Shown piece after piece: positions 57,501 through 57,529 of a DNA stretch of 57,529 bases. The DNA is taken from NCBI GenBank assembly GCA_903885605.1, contig CAISJD010000110.1, positions 1-57,529 on the forward strand. Direction: 5' to 3'. The notes under the pieces were generated by a model. That model had not been told where the DNA came from. It worked only from the letters and a program-made list of their open reading frames with translations, and did not search any database. Origin of the DNA: an uncultured Chthonomonas sp. (lineage in GTDB: Bacteria > Armatimonadota > Chthonomonadetes > Chthonomonadales > CAJBBX01). The position numbers and the translations under genes were made by a program. Numbering within the stretch: position 1 is the stretch's first letter; every line of letters begins with the position of its first letter.

Positions 57501-57529
57501 ATGAGGGGATTGGCGGCGGCGGCTCTGGC
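57501..57529 (+). CDS. Start of an exported protein, truncated by window edge
   Basis: ATG at 57501 with GGGAG about 8 nt upstream opens MRGLAAAAL, the beginning of a likely signal peptide. Only nine full codons are inside the window. It would be divergent from the SBBP gene. Confidence 0.35.

Overview
This is GC-rich bacterial chromosomal DNA with short intergenic gaps, Shine-Dalgarno-led genes and many secreted glycan-active proteins (six-hairpin glycosidase-like, polysaccharide-lyase-like, beta-helix, GH99/DUF5010-like, GHL15-like, sialidase, ceramidase-like, SGNH hydrolase). There are no rRNA or tRNA genes. The gene content recalls uncultured Armatimonadota, Hydrogenedentota or planctomycete-like lineages. 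That placement is a guess from gene content and would need phylogeny of Cas9, Cas1 or the histidine kinase.

Region 1 (1-5370) is a compact type II-C CRISPR-Cas locus. A 36-nt repeat array runs off the left edge. cas9-cas1-cas2 lie on the minus strand, and a plus-strand tracrRNA diverges from cas9. The tracrRNA has a consensus-like promoter, an anti-repeat, a nexus-like hairpin and a rho-independent terminator. The array, tracrRNA and cas9 promoters all appear to use TACACT/TACAAT -10 boxes, and the repeats may carry their own promoters.

Region 2 (5470-13966) looks like a carbohydrate uptake and catabolism operon: sugar ABC permease, sugar-binding lipoprotein, class-III aminotransferase-like enzyme, fucose/arabinose-isomerase-like protein, amidohydrolase and a secreted six-hairpin glycosidase-like protein. 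No ABC ATPase gene is present.

Region 3 (13967-17640) is a visibly AT-richer island. A J-domain-less DnaJ-like fragment is followed by a C5-cytosine methyltransferase and a PD-(D/E)XK endonuclease, a likely acquired restriction-modification pair.

Region 4 (17660-30160) holds a PrsW-like protease with zinc ribbons, a SAM methyltransferase, a lyase-like secreted enzyme, a GNAT acetyltransferase, a structured 600-nt intergenic stretch, and an amino-acid ABC transporter. That transporter has unusual architecture: a permuted-looking binding domain fused to the permease, and an ATPase with a GHKL-like tail. Next come a flippase-like membrane protein, an SGNH hydrolase, hicB-hicA with a 57-bp inverted repeat upstream, and a beta-helix protein.

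Region 5 (30296-45049) has two putative glycoside hydrolases, four small membrane proteins, a class II aldolase, an NPCBM protein, a lipoprotein, and a 1661-residue surface protein. The surface protein combines an M6-like domain that has lost its zinc motif, a beta-helix and Ig-like domains.

Region 6 (45202-57529) has a CBM9-like/alpha-beta hydrolase, a GAF-PAS-PAS histidine kinase with its response regulator, a ceramidase-like Tat protein, a small-protein/nucleotidyltransferase pair, a sialidase, a 998-residue SBBP/Ig protein, and the first codons of a further secreted protein at the right edge.
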